Assembly (NCBI GenBank): GCA_040380145.1
Contig: JBEIJQ010000167.1
Coordinates: 1 to 6,341 of the forward strand
Reading direction: 5' to 3'
DNA length: 6,341 bases
Source: JBEIJQ01 sp040380145
Lineage (GTDB): Bacteria > Bacteroidota > Bacteroidia > Chitinophagales > Saprospiraceae
In this document: positions 1 to 4,800 of the stretch, one piece after another
Layout: every line of letters begins with the position of its first letter
Numbering within the stretch: the stretch's first letter is position 1
Translations under genes and position numbers: made by a program
The notes under the pieces: generated by a model
Seen by the model: only the letters and a program-made list of their open reading frames with translations
What the model was told of the DNA's origin: nothing
Database searches by the model: none

Positions 1-1012
1 CCGGTACCAAGTTGAGCCGGAACTCTTTTTTGTCCACCAATGCCATTTGCAGCACCTTTTCCACTTGGCTGTTCATGCGGCGGTTTTCTTGGCGGATGAT
101 GTTGGCAAACCGTCCGATGCGGGCCGGATCCGACACTACGCTCGGGGCGGTGAGCGCATCGGCAGCCAGAGAAATAGTGGCGATGGGGGTTTTGAACTCG
201 TGGGTCATGTTGTTGATGAAATCGTTTTTGATTTCGGACAACTTTTTTTGTCGAAAAATAACCCGGATCGTATAGGCGAAACAAAACAGCACGATGCCCA
301 CAAAGGCGAGGGTGCAGAACAGGTGCAACCAAACGGAGTGGAACAGGAAATCCCGTTTGTGCGGAAAGTGCAGCACCAATGTACCGGATTCCATGTCGGT
401 CAGCGGAAAAAGGCGGATATGGTAAGGCGAACGCAGCAGTTCGCGGGCTTCCGGCGAGGCGATCTCGGGCAAATGGCTTCCGGACTGTTCCCGATCGGGT
501 TGGCAGGATACTTCTCGGAGCAGCACAAATCCGTTGCGGAGCTTGGAAAAAATGCCGTATGCATAGTCCAAATGCACATCGCTTTCGATCAATTCTTCCC
601 GCAGGACTCGGTCGAGGTATCTCAAACTGGGTCGATTTTCGACCGGAAGGGCCACCTGCATGGCCAGCCAGGCTTCGACGCTGCTTTGCAACGAGGAAAT
701 GCCGCTTTCGGAGAAAAGGCCTGTCCGACACTCCGGATCCGGAGGCCCGGGCCAGTTGCCGGTGAAAGCCAGGGCGGTGACGGAGTCGAAAACATGCCGG
801 ACGGGGCCGAAATCAAAGTGTACGGCGGCGGCCTTCACCTCTTCGTGCTCCAATCGTTTGGCCACGCGTCCGAGGGCTCCCAGCACGTTCTTGTTGAACT
901 TCTGTTCGTTGAGCCGAACGGCCTGCCAGATCGAATACGCCTGCAGCAGGACGATGCCCAACAGGGCAAGCGTCATCAAACCGATGATGGCGCGGATAGA
1001 TCTTTCGTTCAT
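1..1012 (-). CDS. Membrane sensor histidine kinase, 3'-truncated by the window edge
   Basis: This is the N-terminal 337 residues of a two-component sensor kinase that autophosphorylates on histidine and passes phosphate to a response regulator; the frame runs open off the left edge. It starts MNERSIRAII at the ATG at 1012. A first membrane segment spans about residues 7-28 (IGLMTLALLGIVLLQAY). An extracytoplasmic sensor region of about 200 residues matches no domain I can name. A second membrane segment spans about 227-250 (LFCTLAFVGIVLFCFAY). The H-box follows as NDFINNMTHEFKTPIATISL, with phospho-acceptor His271. Only about 20 residues separate the second membrane segment from the H-box, so there is no HAMP domain. 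This layout and H-box are typical of Bacteroidota kinases such as RprX, but orthology cannot be assigned. The ATP-binding domain, and perhaps a partner regulator, should lie beyond position 1. The start is supported by the immediate membrane segment; no Shine-Dalgarno is evident, which is usual in this phylum. Confidence 0.93.
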   Translation of the reverse strand, partial: MNERSIRAIIGLMTLALLGIVLLQAYSIWQAVRLNEQKFNKNVLGALGRVAKRLEHEEVKAAAVHFDFGPVRHVFDSVTALAFTGNWPGPPDPECRTGLFSESGISSLQSSVEAWLAMQVALPVENRPSLRYLDRVLREELIESDVHLDYAYGIFSKLRNGFVLLREVSCQPDREQSGSHLPEIASPEARELLRSPYHIRLFPLTDMESGTLVLHFPHKRDFLFHSVWLHLFCTLAFVGIVLFCFAYTIRVIFRQKKLSEIKNDFINNMTHEFKTPIATISLAADALTAPSVVSDPARIGRFANIIRQENRRMNSQVEKVLQMALVDKKEFRLNLVP

Positions 1013-1031
1013 GCCGTTGTGCGTCTTTTCA

Positions 1032-1039
1032 CAAAAATA
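1032..1039 (-). promoter_or_regulatory. Candidate -7 box (TATTTTTG) for the kinase
   Basis: On the minus strand this reads TATTTTTG, an exact match to the Bacteroidota -7 consensus TAnnTTTG. It ends 20 bases before the kinase ATG, which would leave a leader of roughly 10-15 bases. No clear TTG -33 partner is visible about 19-21 bases upstream, so it could be a chance match in an A/T-rich patch. The alternative box at 1177-1184 competes with it. Confidence 0.3.
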
Positions 1040-1176
1040 GCCCGTTCCGGGCAGGTGGGCCCACATCCGGTTTCCCTTAACTTTTTTTTAACCCCCGGGC
1101 GCCGCAAAATATGTGCATCCAACGAGGTGGGAAGCCGAATTTTTTTTCAAATTTTCAAAAAGCTGGATTCAACTTG

Positions 1177-1184
1177 CAAAAGTA
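1177..1184 (-). promoter_or_regulatory. Candidate upstream -7 box (TACTTTTG) for the kinase
   Basis: The minus strand reads TACTTTTG, another exact TAnnTTTG match. Use of this site would give the kinase mRNA a leader of about 160 bases. The -33 region is only a pyrimidine-rich run without a clear TTG. It is a weak candidate, listed because it and the 1032 box are the only two consensus matches I found on this strand between the genes. Confidence 0.25.
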
Positions 1185-1282
1185 CTCCCCCCTATCGCGG
1201 AAAAAGCGAAGTGCACGACCGTTCGCTCCTTTTTTGCCTCTGAATTTCTTTTTATCAAAATAGGAAAAAAAGAAATTCGTCC

Positions 1283-1290
1283 TACCTTTG
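1283..1290 (+). promoter_or_regulatory. tRNA-Val promoter -7 box (TACCTTTG)
   Basis: TACCTTTG matches the Bacteroidota primary sigma factor -7 consensus TAnnTTTG exactly. It ends 18 bases before the mature 5' end of the tRNA, so transcription would start near 1297 and leave a leader of about 10 bases for RNase P to remove. The -33 element is unclear: the region upstream is an A-run followed by GAAATTCG, with no good TTTG. The placement makes this the most believable promoter in the window. Confidence 0.65.
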
Positions 1291-1308
1291 CATTGCTTCG
1301 CGCAAAAG

Positions 1309-1383
1309 GGGTGGTTAGCTCAGCTGGTTTAGAGCACCTGCCTTACAAGCAGGGGGTCATAGGTTCGAATCCTATACTACCCA
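1309..1383 (+). tRNA. tRNA-Val (anticodon UAC)
   Basis: The full cloverleaf can be folded by eye. The acceptor stem is GGGTGGT (1309-1315) with ACTACCC (1376-1382), six Watson-Crick pairs and one G-U wobble. The D-arm is GCTC/GAGC. The anticodon stem is CCTGC/GCAGG around loop CTTACAA, so the anticodon is TAC (1344-1346), reading valine GUA and related codons. The variable loop is GGGTC and the T-arm is ATAGG-TTCGAAT-CCTAT. The discriminator base is A1383. The next bases are CAC, so the 3' CCA is not encoded and must be added by nucleotidyltransferase. No second tRNA is adjacent, so it appears to be a single-gene transcription unit. Confidence 0.97.
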
Positions 1384-1389
1384 CACACG

Positions 1390-1426
1390 AAAGGAGCCGC
1401 TCATCCGAGCGGCTCCTTTTCTTTTT
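1390..1426 (+). terminator. Intrinsic terminator after tRNA-Val
   Basis: A perfect 13-bp stem (1390-1402 with 1407-1419, core GGAGCCGCTC / GAGCGGCTCC) closes a four-base ATCC loop and runs into TTTTCTTTTT on the plus strand. It begins six bases after the tRNA 3' end. This is a strong rho-independent terminator for the tRNA transcript. On the minus strand only a short T-run follows the stem, so activity in that direction would be weaker. Confidence 0.93.
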
Positions 1427-1547
1427 GCCTCCCAATCAAGTCAAAATTGTCGTTAGACCTTGTTTGTTCTTCGCGGTAAAAGGTCTTTCGATGATTTTCA
1501 GCGGTAGCCGAGAGGCGGTTCGCAGGATGTTTTGCCCCTAACCGGGC

Positions 1548-1579
1548 TTACTTTTTCTTTTCCCAAAAAGAAAAAGTAA
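1548..1579. repeat. Perfect 14-bp A/T-rich inverted repeat
   Basis: The arms TTACTTTTTCTTTT (1548-1561) and AAAAGAAAAAGTAA (1566-1579) are exact reverse complements around a CCCA loop, followed by CCAAAGTAAACCCCG. The stem is nearly all A-T, and no T-run follows it on the plus strand, so it does not look like a normal terminator. From memory, similar palindromes of the type CTTTTT..AAAAAGAAAAAGTAACCAAAG recur between genes in several bacterial genomes, so this may be one copy of a dispersed repeat. That part is inference and only one copy is present here. Confidence 0.75.
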
Positions 1580-1664
1580 CCAAAGTAAACCCCGATCAAA
1601 TCCGGCGCCAGCGCGAGTCTTTTGTTCGAAGGCCGGCAGGGCCATAAGAATTCCTTACAGGCCG

Positions 1665-1683
1665 CTCTTCGATTTTCGAAGGG
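1665..1683. repeat. Short inverted repeat
   Basis: CTCTTCGA (1665-1672) and TCGAAGGG (1676-1683) can pair around a TTT loop, with six perfect pairs at the core and a G-U plus a C-G pair at the base. A further TTCGAAGG occurs at about 1625-1632. No T-run follows the hairpin. Its function is unknown; it could be part of the same intergenic element as the larger palindrome. Confidence 0.35.
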
Positions 1684-1823
1684 CTCGAATGTGCTTTATG
1701 TTCTGTTTTTCAGTTTTTTGCAAATAGCAATTTCCAATGACAATTTTGTCCTAAACCCAGAATTCCATAAGGGACAATACCCGACGGCGGCCAATAGATA
1801 TTCGCCCGACGGCAAGTTGGGAC

Positions 1824-1857
1824 AAAAAAGGGCCACCGTTTACACGGTGGCCCTTTT
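1824..1857 (-). terminator. Intrinsic terminator of the surface-protein gene
   Basis: A perfect 14-bp stem (1826-1839 with 1844-1857, core GGGCCACCGT / ACGGTGGCCC) closes a four-base loop. Read on the minus strand it ends in a run of six T residues. It lies 26 bases downstream of the TGA of the large gene, so it is its natural rho-independent terminator and makes read-through into the spacer or toward the kinase unlikely. On the plus strand TTTTACAAAA follows, so weak bidirectional action is possible. Confidence 0.92.
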
Positions 1858-1883
1858 ACAAAAGGTCATTGACTTCCCGTTCA

Positions 1884-4800
1884 TCAGGGTTTTTCGAGCA
1901 GGAGCTTGAGCGTTTGCACCCGATCGCCGGAAACCACCCGCACGAGATAGGTTCCAGAGGCAGCGTCCATCAATTGCAACGAGGTCCGGTCGGTTCCATC
2001 GAGAGATTGGCCCAACACGAGGCGGCCTTGCATGTCGAATATCTGCACGATGCCGGTCCATTCGCGGTCAAAAGCCACCGTGAACGATCCAGTGGTCGGG
2101 TTGGGAAAGATGGTTGCGTCAAACATTTCCTCGGTGCTCACGGGACTGATACGGGCCAAGGGGCGCGCGCCGGAGTATTCGTAGGCGCCCATATCGAACC
2201 CGTTGCCTTGCGGACGGGTGTTGCCGTCGAGATCCAGGGTCAGGGCGACCGAAGTGCCGGCGTCCACGACCGGAGAATAGGAATAGGTTTGCAAATCCCC
2301 AAGGGCCAAATTCAGGAAGTAGGGGTCTCCAATGATATTGCCGCCCTGGTTGTTGAACGCTCCGGTACCGATCTCGTTGTTGGTGAGCGGAGTTTCCTGC
2401 ATGGAACTGTTTCGGGCATTGACGATCGCTCCGTTTCCGACATTGTGGATCAAACGGCTGGTCGGCCCCGTTGTCAAGTTACCCCACCAAACGGTGTTCA
2501 CCAAGTTCACCAAGCCCACCCCCGGACTCATGCCGGTATTGTATATGCCGGCGCCGCTCGGCGAGCCGTTGCTGGCAAAGGTGCAGTTGGTGATGTTGAG
2601 GTTGGTCGGAGAACCGGTGGAACTTTCGTTGTTGATCGCTCCGCCTCTGCCGGGACAACTGTTGTTGAAAAACACACAATTGGAAACATTGGTCGTGGTC
2701 AATGTATTGATCAAGGCTTGGGTGCTTTGAGAAACTTGACTGAACAGTACGCCGCCCTTTTGTGAAGCTGTGTTTTCTTCGAATCGGCAACGGGAGATAC
2801 TGGCTGTTGCCTGTCCGGCCTTCAAGGACAAATTGGAAATGGCCCCGCCCAAAGCGCCGGAATTGTTGTACCTGAACAGGCAGTTGTCGATGTTCATGGA
2901 ACCATTTCCTCCTTGTGTTTCGCAGTAATTCAACAGAGCCCCTCCTGAAAACGAAACCGCGTTGGCATCCATCGTGGAGTTGTTGATGGTCAGGTTTGCC
3001 GAGCCTCCCAGCGCATAGTTGGCTATGCAGGCGCCCGATTGGGCTTGGTTGCCCTCGAAGATACAATTGTTTGCGACGAGATTGGCGACACCGGCCTGCC
3101 GGGAATAATTCCAAACGGCTCCGCCCATTTGTTCGGAAGTGTTGTTGATGAAAGAACTGTTTTCCAAAGCCAGATCAACCGTAGCTCCGGAGCCGTAAGC
3201 GTAAGTGGCCAATCCGCCGCCGCGGGCAATGAGTTGGCCGGGCGCAAAGGCAGAGTTGTTGATGAAAGAACAATTGCTCACTGTTATCGGACACGCCGCA
3301 CCCGACTGGGATACTGCGTAGAGCCCCCCTCCGGCGGCGGTGGCTTGGTTGCCCGAGAACTCACAGTTCAAAAATGTCGGATTGGCCGTTGCGAAGTTGC
3401 TGGCAGAGATGCCGACGGCAGCCCCGCTCGATCCGATGTTGGACAGGAAGCGGCAGTTCCGGACAATAGGGCCCGAGGTTTGTCCGGCGCCATTGGCAAA
3501 AATATAGAAACCGCCGCCGAGGCTAGTGCCCGCGGCTTCCCGAACAGTAAATCCGTCGAAAACGGAAAGGACGGGGTGCGTTCCGACGTTGCTGGCCGAC
3601 ACGATGCGGCTGACCACCCCCGAACCTTCAAGCACGCTGGGATACAGAGCGGGATCGCGGTCGCTCCAGCTCCAGGTCGCACGGGTCAGCCCCGAACGGA
3701 AACCTCCGTACATGGGCACCATCGGCCTCAGGTTATAGGTGCTGGTGACCAAGGCTCCGGGCGAATAGGAGCCCTGTGCGACCAAAATAGTGTCACAGCT
3801 GGATGCGGATGCGGCAATGGCCGCTTGCAGAGTGGTGAAAGCGTTTTCCCAAGAGAAGCCGTTGCCGTTGCCCGTGGCATTGACGTCCACGAACAGGTAC
3901 CCGCAGGGCGTGATGGTGAGTATCAAAGAGAATGAACAGGTGCTGATGTTGCCCACGGCATCGGTGGCGGTCAGAGTGACCGTCCGCGTGCCGCTGGTGG
4001 TGTACAGCGTGCCAGGGGCAGGGGATTGCACAACCGTGCCCATGGCACAGTTGTCGGTGACCGTGATCTGCGCCACATAATCGGGCAGAGCAAATTCTTG
4101 GGGAATGGTCACGCTCTGGTTAGCTGGGCACGCCAGTGCCGGCGGGGTTTGATCTACGACCGTGACCGTGAACGAACAAGTGGCTGTATTGCCGGAAGGA
4201 TCCAACGCCGAGGCGGTCACCGTGGTGATGCCCACTGGGAAAGTGGCCCCGGAAGCCGGAGAAAAGCTCACCGTGGGCGTAACTCCACAAGCATCGGTGG
4301 CCGTGGCCGAAAAAGTCACTACGGCGGAGCAGGCAATGGCAGATGCAGGAACGGTCAAATTAGTGGGGCAGACTATCTGGGGCGGCGTGAGGTCTTGGCG
4401 CGCCACAGCGAACGAACAAGTGCTCGAATTGCCGCCGAGATCCGTCACCGTGATGGTCACCGTCGAATTGCCGGCACCAAAAACGATCGTTCCCGGGGAA
4501 GGGGTCTGCACAATGGTCAGGTAGCCGGGAACATTGCAATCGTCATCGGCGGTGGCCTCCCCACGATAATCCGGCAAGACGGCCCTACAGTCGCTGCCGA
4601 GCAGCAAGGTTTGGTCGCCGGGGCAAGCAACGGTCGGCGGCGTGATATCGGTCACCGCGGCGGTCTGTGCAGAGGCAGTACAGCCATTGGCGTCCGTAAC
4701 CGTCACGGCATAGCTGCCCGCATTGGCCGGTTGCGCATTGGCAATTACAGGAGATTGGTCGATGGAAACAAATCCGCTCGGGCCGCTCCACGAAAAAGTG

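Larger units (their letters stand above)
1013..1282. other. Intergenic region between kinase and tRNA-Val
   Basis: This stretch lies between the divergent kinase (minus) and tRNA-Val (plus). It is richer in A/T runs than the flanking genes, for example T-runs near 1082-1090 and 1139-1147 and an A-run near 1263-1271. No open frame here has a plausible product. It most likely holds the 5' regulatory region of the kinase and the upstream part of the tRNA promoter. Frames crossing it on the plus strand are extensions of antisense frames of the kinase. Confidence 0.7.
1427..1823. other. Gene-poor spacer between two convergent terminators
   Basis: These roughly 400 bases lie between the tRNA terminator and the terminator of the large surface-protein gene. 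I see no coding region with a recognisable product. The longest plus-strand frame, beginning at 1622, has no ribosome site, runs through the opposing terminator and ends inside the antisense of the large gene. The visible structure is a perfect A/T-rich palindrome (1548-1579), a smaller hairpin (1665-1683), and two copies of the 9-mer CCCGACGGC (1780-1788 and 1805-1813). Confidence 0.7.

Noticed and set aside
47..1243. Plus-strand open frame of 398 codons
   Set aside because: It is antisense to the clearly recognisable histidine kinase, has no familiar motif, and runs into the intergenic region. High GC at third codon positions produces long antisense frames.
1113..1541. Plus-strand frame crossing the tRNA
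   Set aside because: It reads straight through the tRNA gene and its terminator, so it cannot be a real protein gene.
1665..1683. Hairpin as a third terminator
   Set aside because: No T-run follows it on either strand and no gene ends nearby.
1622..1909. Possible small plus-strand gene of 95 codons in the spacer
   Set aside because: It has no ribosome site or recognisable motif, reads through the opposing terminator hairpin, and ends inside the antisense of the large gene.
1869..2765. Plus-strand open frame of 298 codons
   Set aside because: It is antisense to the T9SS tail and beta-helix, with no domain or ribosome site.
3039..3935. Second plus-strand frame of 298 codons
   Set aside because: It is a shadow of the beta-helix coding region.
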